This document shows positions 22,896 to 34,389 of a stretch of 64,000 nt of DNA, piece after piece. Source of the stretch: Artocarpus heterophyllus. Its lineage: Eukaryota > Streptophyta > Magnoliopsida > Rosales > Moraceae. The position numbers and the translations under genes are program-made. The notes below the pieces were generated by a model, which saw only the letters and a program-made list of their open reading frames with translations, was not told the origin of the DNA and did no database searches. The stretch lies in the NCBI GenBank assembly GCA_025403435.1, contig CM046347.1, positions 27,988,183 through 28,052,182 of the forward strand. Reading direction: 5' to 3'. How positions within the stretch are numbered: the first letter of the stretch is position 1; each line of letters starts with the position of its first letter.

Positions 22896-23957
22896 AAATG
22901 GGAGCATGTGACGATGGATTTCCTCACAGGTTTGCCGAGGACGGAGCAGCGGCATGATGCAGTTTGGGTTGTAGTCGACAGGTTGACGAAATCGGCGCAT
23001 TTCATTCCGTTTAGGTCGACGTGTTCCAGGAAGATTCTCGGGGAGCTGTATATGCAGAACATTGTGAGGTTGCATGGAGTTCCTTTGTCCATCACCTCTG
23101 ATCGAGACACCAGGTTTAATGCTAAGTACTGGAGGAGTTTTCAGGAGGCTTTGGGTACGGATTTGAACTTCAGTACGGCGTTTCATCCTCAGACTGATGG
23201 GCAGTCTGAGCGGGTCATTCAGGTTCTCGAGGATATGTTGCGTGCTTGTGCGTTGGACTTCGGCGAGAATTGGAAGCAATGTTTGCATTTGGCGGAGTTC
23301 GCGTACAACAACAGTTATCAGGCGAGTATCGGTATGGCACCATTTGAGGCGTTGTATGGGCGACCGTGTCGGTCACCTGTGTGTTGGGCCGAGCCGGAGG
23401 ATAGAGTTATTCTTGGGCCAGATGAGATTCGTGACAGCAACGAGAAAGTCGCGGTGATTCGGGATCGATTGAGAGCAGCTCAGAGTCGGCAGAAGAGCTA
23501 CGCAGATAGGAGACGTAGACCCTTAGAATTCGCGGTTGGAGATTTTGTTCTCTTGAGGGTGTCACCTCGTAAGGGAACTATGCGGTTCGGAGTGAGTGGG
23601 AAGCTCGCGCCGAGGTATATTGGGCCGTTCGAGATCACTCAGCGTGTTGGTGTGGTCGCTTATCGGCTTGATCTTCCGCCCGAACTTTCTCATGTGCACG
23701 ATGTGTTTCATGTGTCTATGCTTAGGAAGTGTCCACCTGAGCAGGGTAAGATAGTATCGTTTCGCGATGTGCAGGTTCAGGAGGATACGACGTACGAAGA
23801 AGTGCCGATTCAGATCATCGACCGGAAAGTGATTAGCTTGCGTCGTCGTGAGATACCGTTGGTAAAGGTCGTGTGGCAGCATCACGGTGTTGATGAAGCC
23901 ACTTGGGAATTAGAGTCGAGTATGCGGGAATTGTATCCGCATTTGTTTTGCTTTTGA
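22896..23957 (+). CDS. Gypsy1 pol, part after the stop (integrase core, chromodomain)
   Basis: The same frame as gag continues after the TGA to the natural stop at 23955-23957. The integrase core has the three acids: Asp in TMDFLTG, Asp in SDRDTRF and Glu in DGQSERVIQ. The C-terminal domain GKLAPRYIGPFEI is followed by a chromodomain-like end with KVVWQHHGVDEATWELE. In chromoviruses this domain steers integration toward marked chromatin. The next in-frame ATG is at 22908; independent translation is not expected. Without readthrough of the stop, integrase cannot be made, so this copy should need help from other copies. Confidence 0.9.
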   Translation, partial: KWEHVTMDFLTGLPRTEQRHDAVWVVVDRLTKSAHFIPFRSTCSRKILGELYMQNIVRLHGVPLSITSDRDTRFNAKYWRSFQEALGTDLNFSTAFHPQTDGQSERVIQVLEDMLRACALDFGENWKQCLHLAEFAYNNSYQASIGMAPFEALYGRPCRSPVCWAEPEDRVILGPDEIRDSNEKVAVIRDRLRAAQSRQKSYADRRRRPLEFAVGDFVLLRVSPRKGTMRFGVSGKLAPRYIGPFEITQRVGVVAYRLDLPPELSHVHDVFHVSMLRKCPPEQGKIVSFRDVQVQEDTTYEEVPIQIIDRKVISLRRREIPLVKVVWQHHGVDEATWELESSMRELYPHLFCF

Positions 23958-23992
23958 GATGAGTTGTAAATTTCGAGGACGAAATTTCTTTT

Positions 23993-24005
23993 AGGGGTGG
24001 AGAGC
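23993..24005 (+). other. polypurine tract of Gypsy1
   Basis: AGGGGTGGAGAGC lies directly before the 3' LTR. The reverse complement of the same tract borders the Gypsy2 LTR at 42703. Confidence 0.9.
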
Positions 24006-26152
24006 TGTAACGTCCCAAAATTTATTTAATATTAATATAATGTAAATGATGAATTAGTGTGCCATAATTAAAGTTTTAACTTTAATTAGATTATTTGGTT
24101 GGATTTTTAGTTTTTGGTTGTTTTGTTAAATTGATGTGTTCAAAAGATTTCTTATTGATTTAAAATGATGTTTTGAGTTTTAAAACACAACAATTTGTAA
24201 AATGTTAAAAATACTCCGTTTTACAAAACCGTGGGCGGCACATGGTTTTCGCACAGTAAAACCGCCCACCGATTTTCTCTATTTATTTCTCTTTCTTCCC
24301 TCTCTCTCCTCACTTCCACGCCAATCTCTCTCTCTCTTCCTCTTGATATCTCTCGGCAGCCTCTCTCTCTCTCAATCTCTCTCTAAAAATTTTGAAACCA
24401 CATTCGAATCCAAGCTTCGGAACAGCAAGGAGGAAGCTCGGGGACGTGATTCGGCGACCGAGAACGCGGATTGAAGCTTCGATTCGAGGTTAGATTCGAA
24501 ATTTCTAAACTTTTAACAAAATTTTCGATTTTGTGTGTTTTTGAAATCTAAGTTTGTTTTAGCTTAGAAAACCGTGGATTTGTGTTAAATGAGCTTAGAA
24601 CAACTAGAATCTAAACCTAGATTGAAGAAAAACGGATTGGATTCAAGATTTTCATTTTTCTCATTTTCGGATTTTTGAGGATTTTGAGTTTAAATGTTGT
24701 TTAAATGATTCCAAACATGTTCTAGAATGTTTTTCTATCAACTATAGTTGTTTTTCATGCCTGGGATTTGAGAAAAACAGGTTAGAAACAAGATTTGGAT
24801 TTTGGGGATCGAGAAACCCGTGACTGGGATTTCTGGGTTTTCCCAGTTCGGCAGGCCGAAGTTCACGTTCGGCAGGCCGGAGTGATGATCGGCAGGCCGG
24901 TGTTCTTCCGACCGGCAGGCCGAATCTGGGGAAATGTTCGGCAGGCCGAACCTTGTTTCCGGCAGGCCGAACTGTGCAGTTCGGCAGGCCGAAGCAGGGC
25001 GTCCGGCAGGCCGACCGAGGCATGGAAAATTTTGTGATTTTTACCTGTTTTCACTATTTTGAACCCTGATTTAAATCCCAACCTTATAGGATGATTTTAA
25101 TGATACAAATGGCACACTAGGACATCATGAAATGATTTAGTAACATAGAATGTCTCGAACTAGATATTGATTGACTTAGTTTGTATCTAGGACTGTTCGT
25201 GGTTCCGTGGAGCTAACGTATAGCGGACCGGGATTACGGTGTGGGGTACCGGCACGAGTACTGAGGTAGGACTTCTATCCTATTTCTTTGGTAGCCTGGT
25301 TTTGAAATGATTTGGCTTTGAAAAGGATTTCTATCAAAATGTTTTCAACGGTTGTTTGAAAATGGTTTTATCGGTTATATTTTTGTATACCGTGACATGA
25401 AATGAATTTCATAATGAATGTAATTGACAACACTCGGTAATTGGGTTTTGAATGATAATGATAATAAACACATGGGCATGATGCCATATCAGAGATCGGG
25501 TCGTGATCGACCTTGGGGGCAGGTCCCGAAACCCAGCTAGGCCACTACGGTGGTGATATCATGGTTTGCCTAGGTAAAAGTAAACTGGTGTTTTGATTTG
25601 ACGAGTAGACTGTTCTGTGTCAGAACGGTTCTACTCAATTTATTTATTTATTTATTTCAGTTCCTTTTCTGTATAACTCCTGATAATGTTATGTTTCTTT
25701 GCATTAAATTATTTTATAAAACTTAGTCCTACTGAGCCTTTCGCTCACGTTTTATCTGTTTTAAAATTCCCCCCTTCTAGGTGGTTTCCTATTTAGGTTT
25801 GGAGAAGATTCTTCGGACCGAACTCAGGAGCAATAGGAGAAATTATCTATATTCTGTATTTATTAATCAAGGCATGTAAGACTTAACTTTATTTGTACTT
25901 GGACTGTAATTGTATTTGTGATATTGTCAGATCCATGTGTGTGCACAAGTTGTGGGTTGTGGAACCCATATTCGCGGTTTTTATTCAATTATTATTACTT
26001 GCTAAATATTTTTAAATTCTTTATCAAATGTGGTGGAAAAATCTCTTTATTTCTTGCTTAATTGGATTTTTAAACCCTTAATTTTAATTAAATTCTCTTT
26101 TAATTTATCTAAATATTCCGCCACGTCACCTCCCGTACTCCGGGGCGTGACA
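24006..26152 (+). repeat. Gypsy1 3' LTR
   Basis: It is 2147 bp, the same length as the 5' LTR, with about seven single-base differences by eye (for example GTCCCAAAA versus GTCCCGAAA at the start). It ends GGGGCGTGACA before the target duplication ccttt. Confidence 0.96.
24847..25015 (+). repeat. eight-unit palindromic array in Gypsy1 3' LTR
   Basis: An exact counterpart of 17954-18122, shifted by 6893 bp. All eight GGCAGGCC cores are preserved. Confidence 0.95.
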
Positions 26153-26157
26153 CCTTT

Positions 26158-26922
26158 CTTGTCCTTTTACACTTTGCATTCTTGCTGTTCGACGAAATTA
26201 TTCCTTTATCTGGTAGCTTCGATTGGTACACGACTTGTAATAACAAGTACCGTTGCGGGACAATTGAAGCTGATTTTCCTTTCTGGGGAGATGGTAGACC
26301 GGAAGGCTGTGGCTATCCTGGTCTAAAGCTCAACTGTGAGAAAAATAATGCCACTATAGAAATTATGGGTGTGAAATACCAAGTTTTGGAGGTGGACCAA
26401 GAAGAAAAGATATTCAAAATAGCTCGGATTGATTACATGAACGGAATTTGCTCACCAAAGTATGGCAACACCAATTTGGATCCGGAGCTTTTCGAATATG
26501 CTCCAGCCTCGGGCGATATCACAATCTTTTATGGCTGTTCATCTGAAACAATATGTACATGGCAGGTTTTAATTGTTCAAATGGAAAGGGTTTTATAGTG
26601 CCAGGCAATACAGGAAGTGCTGAAGCTGGATTGGTATGTCGTTCACGCGTGATTGCAAGAGTTCCTGATCCGGTGCACAACTACGGTGAGGTAGGAAATG
26701 TTTCAGTGATCGAAAAGGCATTAAGAGAAGGATTTCGTGTGAAGTATAAGGTGGACTTTGAGGCTTGTGAAAAGTGCAAGAACTCCAGTGGCGTTTGTGG
26801 ATATGAGTGGAGAGTGATTCAAACAGCTTGCTATTGTCCAAAAGATCTACCCTTGGAGCTCAAGACATGTCCTTCAACTCCCAGAGCCGGAGATGAGCTG
26901 GAAATACCGGATGATGGAACAG
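26158..26922 (+). pseudogene. LRK10L-type receptor kinase ectodomain (broken exon 1)
   Basis: This encodes the extracellular part of a LEAF RUST 10-like receptor kinase. The galacturonan-binding (GUB_WAK) domain shows NKYRCG, then ADFPFWGDGRPEGCG and LKLNC; the WAK-associated C-terminal domain shows EACEKCKNSSGVCGYEW and ACYC. In the family these cysteine-rich domains sit outside the plasma membrane, before a transmembrane helix and a kinase encoded by later exons. The frame shifts by one base between about 26540 and 26570, breaking the link between the two domains. The exon ends at a good donor (ACAG|GTATGT, GT at 26923). No kinase is visible in the window. Lesions: chromovirus insertion in the signal peptide, a start-frame offset and this frameshift. 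Sequencing error could explain one shift but not the insertion. Confidence 0.85.
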
Positions 26923-27657
26923 GTATGTAAGAAAAGATTAAACAAATTACCTTCCTATTTGCATTGCTACCTGTGGAAAAATGTCCCATCTGTTTTTCAC
27001 CATGAGAAAAAGAGTTATTTCCAACCCTGTGACAGTGACTTGGTCATACTAGCTAGTAGTATATATGGTAATAATGTGGCAAATGTATTGTCTGTTTTCA
27101 TTGGCATCACAAATTAGAATATGATATCTGATTCACTTTTCATATTTGCTACAAAAATTTGGTAAAATTTGTGATCACTACTATTACCCATGTCACAATT
27201 GAGCAGTAGGACTTCTTTGCTAGGAATAGTTCATTAGCAGTAGATTATATTTTGCTGAAAAATAAATAAATAAAGAACTGTAAATAACAATTATTAAGGT
27301 TTCCATTGTTTATGTCATGTGTAAATTAGTTGACCTAGCAAGATACCACTTTTGGTCATAATTTATAATTCCATCATGGCCAACTGCCTTGCAGTTTTTC
27401 TTCTTGATAAATTATCCATCCACATTAATCAGAATTAATTACAAACCTTCAGTCTTTTTTGTGAAAGCTAAGTGTTTATTTGTACATAATTACGTAAGTC
27501 CTATTTGCTAATCTCTCATTCCTTTTCAAAAAATCTCTCATTTTATTTATGTGAAAGCCTAGAAATTATTTAGCAATCCAGATATTACTATATTGTTGTA
27601 CTTACGTAGTACACTCATCCAAATGATTGACATTTGAAGGATTTGTGACATGGTACA
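26923..27657 (+). other. putative first intron of the LRK10L-type gene, up to the Tat insertion
   Basis: It starts with donor GTATGTAAG. The DNA is AT-rich with no open frame resembling a protein and no kinase motif. It ends with gtaca (27653-27657), the left target duplication of the Tat element. The acceptor and kinase exon are not seen here or after 38401. Confidence 0.55.
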
Positions 27658-28298
27658 TGTTGATGTTTATCGTATTCCGGCGTCGGATCAACACCACGTG
27701 TGGCTGCGCACAGTCTAGCTCTTCCCGGACCGCCTCTACCTGGTCGGGCGTACCTGCAACAAGAGGAGGGACGCTTCGGAGGTAAGAGGAAAAGATGTCA
27801 GTCAATAGACAAGGGTTCTCCGATGCTCAAGGCAGGAGTTGCTCAGTAGAGGATGGAAGCTTGTTAGGTGGGAAGAAGACTCTCTCTCTAGAATGCAATA
27901 AATGCATCTTATTTATAGGCCACCACTTGGACCGGGTGTCAGGTGTGTTTTGCCCACAACTTAAGTGTCACATCAAGACGTGTCAGGCAGCAAGTGATAG
28001 GTGTCATGCCCCTCGTCGATGGATTGGATCCCATCAGACGGTGAGTTATTTGCCGTTTGTTGGCCTGTGGTGGCGAGTAGCAGTCTGCCTGTGAGTGAAG
28101 TTAGTCCGACCCAAGCTAGTACATAGTCCGAGGTGGCAGCCTACTTAGGGGGCAGCCTCGGAGGCCCTGAGAAGCACCTCGGACGAAACGCATGTTGCCG
28201 TCAGGGTTGGTAGTTTGCTCCCTGGAAGCCCTGCCGAGCTATTTAGCCGACCATCGAAGTTCATCTCCTCGGCGGTGGCACCAAGCTCACCCTCAACA
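27658..28298 (-). repeat. Tat element 3' LTR
   Basis: Read on the minus strand it runs from TGTTGAGGGTGAGC at 28298 to ...AAACATCAACA at 27658. It carries a minus-strand TATA motif (CCTATAAATAAG) near 27910. It matches 37756-38395 along its length. Confidence 0.92.
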
Positions 28299-28311
28299 TT
28301 AGCCCCCCAGT
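28299..28311 (-). other. polypurine tract of the Tat element
   Basis: On the minus strand ACTGGGGGGCTAA lies directly before the 3' LTR start. Confidence 0.8.
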
Positions 28312-28511
28312 TCACCTAGTCGGTGCCGGCCGGGTGGACTACGTCGAGTGGGTGAGGTCGGCTGAAAGAAAGAAGACCTAACGACACTCCTAAGATGGGT
28401 GAGACGAAAGGTCACACGTATCAATCGGGGGACACGTGTCACTCTACGGTCGACTGTGCTGCCTGACAGGCGTAATGATTTAGCTTCTTTGTTTTTCCCG
28501 CCAGAAACGGT

Positions 28512-28520
28512 TATAAATAG
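28512..28520 (+). promoter_or_regulatory. TATA box of the opposite-strand gene in the Tat element
   Basis: TATAAATAG lies on the plus strand outside the LTR and about 150 bp before the ATG at 28669, as for a separate promoter reading against gag-pol. Confidence 0.6.
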
Positions 28521-28668
28521 GGCCTTTCTTTCTGTTAATTTTATGCGACTGAAGTCAGATTTTCACACTCGAAGAGTTCTTAGCTGTCGAGCTGTAATTA
28601 TTCATCCGAAGACTTTACATTCCCAAGTTACCACAGCCCGAACAGGTAAATTCCCGAGGAGTGCAAAA

Positions 28669-31205
28669 ATGAGTGACATCACTAACTCTCAGAATATAAA
28701 CATTTCCTGGTCGGAAAGCAGTCTAGAGGGCAACTCGTCCACCGTTAAGGTCGATGTCGAGAAAATGTCCCCAGAATGGGACGTGGCCGGCCGACTTAAA
28801 CAAATATTGAGGGTCGACTCCTGGACAGTCCTTGAGCAGGAGTTTCTCAACCTGCTGGATGGGGAGAGATCGATCAGGCCGTGTAGGGACGAGGACCCAT
28901 ATATTGGGGCGGCGACTGTGGGCTCCTCCCGAGTTACTGCCCTGGAGAGAGCCGAGCTTCAGGCAACTGGCAACGACCCCAGCACATCCGGTCGAAATTC
29001 TAGGGCCCCAGTCCAAGTTGCGGGCGTAATCACAGTGGACATTTTTGACGAAGTACGAGCGACCGAGGAGGTAGAGGAGGCAGAGCAACCTGAGATAGAA
29101 GAGGACGAGCGGGTCTGGGTTACCCGAGTTCGAGGTGTGACGGCGTATAGGGTGACCCGACCCAGGCAGACCTCAGTTGCGGCTTATACCAACACCATAA
29201 CGGAGTCTCGGTTGGAGGATTTGCGTGCCGAGTTTAGCATCCCAGACGACGTGATCCTTGTTGTGCCCGAGGAGAACGATTTGCCATTGGAGCTGCCTAA
29301 GGGATGCATTACGCTCAAAGTTAAGTTTTTCAGGGCTGGGCTGCACCTCCCATTTCATCCATTCCTCTGCCGGGCACTTAATGATTTCAACGTGTGCCCG
29401 GCTCAGTTAAACCCGAACAGTTACAGGTCGCTGATCGAGATGTATGTATTATAGAAGTACCACCGGGCGACCGAGATGCCGCTGGAAGCATTTAAACAAG
29501 TGTATAAGATGAAGAAGCTTCCTCGACAGTCCGAGTGGTATTATGTCACCGGCTTCATGAAGGATTTTATTTTGGATAACCCCGACTCGAACAAACTTTG
29601 GAAGTACGAGTGGTTCTACGTCGGGGGTAACTACCTAGCCTGAGCTGGTGAGGCCGTCCCTGGTGATCAACATGTGCCGAGGACGTTTAAACAAGGACAC
29701 GTGTGGTCTAAGAGACCTTGGGCACTAAGCCACGTGATTAAGGCGGTTGAAGACCTATTCGAGAAGCCGGAGGCGACCAAACAACAATCTTTCCTTCTCG
29801 GGAAGGAAACTCTTTCTGGTTATGGCTGGTTCAAGGAACCTAGAAAAAAAAATCCCCCATTGGTCTGTCCTGCCTAGTCTACCGGGCAGGTTACAGTCGC
29901 CAGGCCTGGTGCCGTGGACGTCCTAAGGCCGAGCACTTCTCGATTCGGGTGGCCGACGAGGGAGCCATCATCGTCTAGTTTCGAGGACTCATCGAATGGC
30001 TCCTTTGGAGGACGAGGACCTTGAGGACGTGATTCGGGTCATTTACCCGTCTAGCCAGCTCCAGATCGGAGGTCAGTCTCGAGTTTTTTTTTTTTTTTTT
30101 TTATGTGCCGACCTGATTTTAACTTGGAAATTATTTTGCAAAGATGTCTTCACGGCCAAGCTCTGCTAGTGAGAGATAGGCTCTTATGAAAAGCCTCAGA
30201 AAATAGAAGAGCAAGGTCGTGGAGGTCGAAAGGAAGCGTAAGCGGACTCCAAGAGCAGAGCTTCCTTCCCGACCCGAGCAAGTTCTTGTCACAGTCCAAG
30301 AGCCACCACCCCCACCTTCGAGGACTTGGATTTCATCAGAGGAGAGACCCACCAACGACACCATGGTGGTGTCTTCACAGGACCCCCAGAGGAGCCGCTT
30401 GAACTACCGTCGAACCATCCTAGAGCGCCTTGGGGATGTGATGCCCTAGGAGGATTTCTTGGTGAACCTCCAAGAGGAGGACTTTTAGAGCCTGTGCAAC
30501 GTGGCTTTCTGCTCCACAGCCATGGTAAGTGCTTGACTATTCTAAGCTTTAATCCCTTTTTCTTTATCGTCCTACTGAGCGCTGAAGTTTTGTTATCCTT
30601 AGACGAGCGCCATCTTGCACATGGTCCACTCAACTAGGATGAAGGACTTAAACAAGGAGAAAGAGAGGCATAAGAAGACCTTCCTCAGCAAGTTGGAGGT
30701 CGAGAGGAAGCTCGGTGCTAAGAACATCGAGCTAAACCAAATCAAGAACTCTTTATCTCAAGCTGAGGAGGAAGCTTGAAAGGCTAAGGAGGACGCCGCT
30801 GAGGCCAAGGCGGAGGCCGAGGAGGTTTGGAGGCAAACCAGAGAGGAGAAGGACGCGGCTGCTTAGCTCCAGGGCCAGCTGATGGCTCTATAGGCCGACC
30901 ACCTACAATTTTTGGATGAGCTTCCCCGTCGTCTGGCACAAGCCGTGGATGAATTCAAGGCGTCTCCGGAGTACGCCGACTACTACTACTTTGGCATGAC
31001 AAACCTTCAGGATCATTTGATCCGGTAGCACCCTGAGGCTGAAGGCTTTGACTAGTCGCTCATAGTCGAGCTGGAGCAAGGTGCTACTCAGCAACAACAA
31101 GGCGATGAGGTTATCGTAGTAGACAGCGACAGCGACGGAGACGAGCAAAGCACTACAGGCGGTGGAGGCGAGGAAGGCGCAGCTAGGGATAAGACCCAGG
31201 TCTAG
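28669..31205 (+). pseudogene. opposite-strand additional ORF of the Tat element ('putative gypsy type transposon' family)
   Basis: The likely start is ATG 28669 (context AAAAATGAG, protein MSDITNSQ). The region HLPFHPFLCRALNDF and CPAQLNPNSYRSL (about 29340-29440) is the core of the plant family named 'putative gypsy type transposon' (PF04195 type), which has no proven biochemical role. The frame continues past stops at 29452 and 29641 to about 29877. Two likely introns follow, 30072-30143 and 30525-30602 (GTAAGT...AG, 78 bp). A charged coiled-coil-like tail (ERKLGAKNIELNQIKN) and an acidic end (VDSDSDGDEQS) close at a stop near 31203. AATAAA at 31288 could be its polyadenylation signal. Nearly all internal stops are TAG or TGA at places where CAG or CGA fits. 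Translation here is unlikely. Confidence 0.75.
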
Positions 31206-32050
31206 GCCACCCTTTTTTTTTGTTTTTGTTTTTGTTGTTCATCCAGACTCGAGAGGTGCCCGGTTAATTGTACCTCCCCCATACTATGAATAAAATTTTC
31301 TGTGTTCTTCGCTTCTTGTATTTTTGTGCATTGCGAATATTCTCAGGAAAATATGTTCATATTTCATGGTGAGAGGTTCCTCGGGAACGTAGTTAGACCT
31401 TCGTCTCGCCGAGTTACCATAAACCTCAGTCTCGAAATTGAATCAGAATTCGGGCCAAGTTGGATGGTCCTTGGGAGGGGTATTCCTAAACAATAGTTTT
31501 TCGAGCTTCTATTTTTGTAATTTTGAATCAAGACCGAGTATATTATCTCGATGACTACCGAGTTCATACGAGCAGGGATGTTATCCCTATTTACTCAGTT
31601 GATCCGAGTAGGGATGGTATCCCTCGTTTTCTCGGTCGGCCAGGGCACAACGGCGTGTGAATACCCTCACCTTGTCGCCCCCTAGACTTGTCTAAGTTTG
31701 AGAAAACTTTCCAAGTCTAGAACTCGTCGGACACATAGTTGTACCGAGCGACTTACTGGGTGGTTTATACGGCGACAGACTTGGAATCTGTAAGCTGCCG
31801 ATTACCCACCTAACTCGGTTAGCAAGGATGACTCTCCCTTGTCGGGAGTTGCACTCTAGTCCTTCGGGCTGGAGTTATGGCATCCCTCTTCGGGTCTGTT
31901 TATTTCCCTCAAACGCATAGCTCAATAGAATGGTGTAGGAAATTTGCATTTCATTTATGTGTAGTATTTAAATTCCAGCCCTATTCAATAGGCCTAGTTA
32001 CAAAAGAATTTTGGCCAGAGGTCAAAAAGGTTTCTGGCTTTGAGGCTAGC
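31206..32050. other. spacer between convergent Tat genes
   Basis: Non-coding DNA lies between the end of the plus-strand additional ORF and the end of minus-strand integrase. It starts with a T-rich run (31212-31240) and AATAAA at 31288. The short open frames are not convincing. Confidence 0.6.
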
Positions 32051-33300
32051 AAAAGAATCTTTTCAGGAGCTCGGCGTTCCAAGGATGACCGAGCTGGTTT
32101 CCCTTCATGTCAGATAATTGGTACGTGCCTGGCCTAACGATGCTGACGACCCTATACGGTCCATCCCACTTCAGACCAAAGGACCCGAGGCCAGGCTGCT
32201 AAACCATGACCTTCTTTAGTACCAAATCCCTGATCTTAAAGCTCCTCGGTTGGACACGCTTGTTGTAATACCGAGCTACCACTTGATTCCGGGCTACATT
32301 ATGGATTGCTGCCCGGTTCCTTTTTTCATCGAGCAGGTCAAGTTTGGACATCATCATTTCAGCATTCTAGACCTCCTCGTAATGCTCGATTCTGATTCTA
32401 GGCAGCCCCAACTCGGCTGGGATGACAGCCTCCGCCCCATATACGAGGGAGAACGGGGTCTCCCTAGTAGCTGTCTGGACAGTTGTGCAGTAAGCCTAGA
32501 GCACTTGGGGGAGCTCGTCGATCCATGCGCCCTTAAGGCCCTCGAGCTTTTTCTTCAGGTTGTCCTTGATCGTCTTGTTTACTGCCTCAACTTGGCCGTT
32601 GCTCTGGGGATAGCTCGGTGAGGAGAAAACCTTCTTGATGCCTAGCTATTCACATAGACGGAGGAGACCAAAAGACTCGAACTGTTTTGCATTGTTGGTC
32701 ACGATTGTGTATGGGATTCCAAACTAGCAAATGATGTTCTTCTATACGAAGTTGGTACATTTGGCTTCGGTCATATTGGTGCACGGTTCAACCTTGACCC
32801 ATTTCGTTAGGCAGTCTATGGCCACGATGTAGTACCTGAATTGTGATCGGGCCGGAAGAAGGGGTCCGATCATATCAATGCCCCACTTCGCAAATGGCCA
32901 TGCCAAGGTTACTAAAGTGAGGGCCTCAGCCTAATAGCCGGGCATTCTCACGAATTGTTGACATTTGAGGCATTTTTGTGTAAAATTTTTACAGTCCTGC
33001 TCCATGGTTGGCCAGTAGTAGCCTTGCCGAAGGCACTTTTGGGCCAATGATCGCCCCCTAGAATGGTTGCCACATAGACCTTCGTGGATCTCCTTCATTA
33101 GGTATTCGGCTTCCTTGGGGCTCAAGCACTTTAAGCATAGCACGGTGTAACCTCGCCGGTATAGTTTGCCTCCGATCATCGAATACCGACCAAGCTGTTG
33201 CGTATCCGATGTGCCTCTTCTCAGTCGTTGGGTAACTTGGCTGTGGTCAGGTATCGGATGATCGGGTCCATCCATGTGGCATCGAGTTCCTCGGCTACAC
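32051..33300 (-). pseudogene. Tat integrase (broken)
   Basis: On the minus strand the zinc domain (HEGLCGNHSRGR, CLKCQQ) is followed by the core beginning GIDMIGPL. A block reading TNNAKQFE replaces the usual TDNGKQF, so the second catalytic Asp is lost. The third block reads [12 protein letters not shown] with Glu present. The C-terminal part carries YYNKRVQPRSFKIRDLVL and GPYRV, ending with WNAELLKRFF. Several stops interrupt it, mostly TAG where CAG or CGG fits. It cannot be functional. Confidence 0.82.
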
Positions 33301-33480
33301 TTGTGACTTCCTTAAGAATGCTTGGCTTAGCAAGTCTTTCAATGGGGACTGAGGAAAGATCACTATCGTTGAGGCCCGAAGCTAGTCGAGCAAAGACGTC
33401 GGCCTTTGAGTTCTCTAACTGGGGGATCTGCCTAAAAGAGTAGGATTTGAATTGTCTGAGCAGTTGCTTGACTTCTTGTA

Positions 33481-33760
33481 AATAAGTGGCCATTGAATCT
33501 TCTCAAGCCTAGAATACTCCGGTGACATGCTGAACGACAAGCATAGAGTCATTGGATGATTATGCGATCTTCCTGAGATCTCTAGCGATCTAAAGTCCAG
33601 CCAGAAGCGCTTCGTATTCTGCTTCATTGTTGGAGGCCTTGAAATCAAATCAGAGTGCGTAGATTACCTTGTATCCGTCTGGGCTTATTAAGATCAGCCC
33701 GGCACCTGATCCATCAATACAGGAAGATCCGTCGACATAAAGTCTCCATTCTGTTTCCAA
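33481..33760 (-). pseudogene. Tat second RNase H (archaeal type, broken)
   Basis: The minus strand encodes VDGSSCIDGSGAGLILISP, then ASNNEAEYEALLAGL, then a block with SNDSMLVVQHVTG. These are the Asp, Glu and Asp blocks of the extra RNase H found in the Tat clade. Stops include TGA in LRFDF and TAG/TGA in the segment before EDSMA. This domain sits between the usual RNase H and integrase. Confidence 0.8.
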
Positions 33761-34389
33761 GGTAGTGCAATCTTTGCTGTAGCTAGGAGTATCTGGCGCT
33801 TCCATGGGTGCCTTCTCGGCCAACGGTGTGACCTGTTTGGCATCCGTGAATTCAATGATGAAGTCTGCCAGAGCTTGGGCTTTGATGGTTGTCCTGGGAC
33901 AAAGTGCACATCGTACTGGCCGAGCTCTACCGACAATTTACCCATGCGGCCCAATATTTTCGGGCTCTGGAGAACTTGCCGGAGAGAGAGTTTGGTCGGG
34001 GCCCTTATGGTATGTCCTTGAAAGTATGGTCGTAACTTGCGAGCCAAAGTGATTAAGGTGAAAGCCAACTTCTCAAGGGGTGGATACCGTTTCTTGGCAC
34101 CCTGGAACGCATGACTGGTATAGTAGATAGGCTTTTGGGCTCCATCTTCATCTCAGACTAGGATTGAGCTCACGGCTTTCTCAGACACGGCTAGATAGGC
34201 AGTCAAAACCTCACTGGACAATGGTTTGGATAGGAGCAGGGGCGTGGTTAAATACTTCTTTAGGCTTTGGAAAGCTTCCTCACACTCCCTGCTCTACTCA
34301 AACCTCCCCATAAACGCCTTGAAAAATAGATGGCACTTGTCGGTAGCTCTAGAGACAAACCTCGAGAGAGCCGCTATCATGCCAGTGAG
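33761..34389 (-). pseudogene. Tat first RNase H (broken)
   Basis: The minus strand encodes SKPLSSEVLTAYLAVSE, then PIYYTSHAFQGAKKRYPPLEKLAF, then KLRPYFQGHTI and QYDVHFVPG. This is the RNase H region after a Tat/gypsy RT. A frameshift follows VPG near 33895, after which the expected continuation AQALADFIIEFTDA appears in another frame. In-frame stops are also present. Confidence 0.75.

Larger units (their letters stand above)
17113..26152 (+). mobile_element. Gypsy1: full-length chromovirus (Ty3/gypsy, Tekay/Del-like)
   Basis: The element is 9040 bp with LTRs of 2147 bp each, TG...CA ends and target duplication ccttt (17108-17112, 26153-26157). Order: LTR, initiator-Met primer site, gag, protease, RT, RNase H, integrase, chromodomain, polypurine tract, LTR. 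The gag-PR-RT-RH-INT order is Ty3/gypsy, and the C-terminal chromodomain places it among chromoviruses; the Tekay/Del assignment is inferred from the tail IPLVKVVW...EATWE...YPHLF. The LTRs differ at about seven sites by eye, so insertion is recent. One nonsense codon interrupts the frame. Confidence 0.96.
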
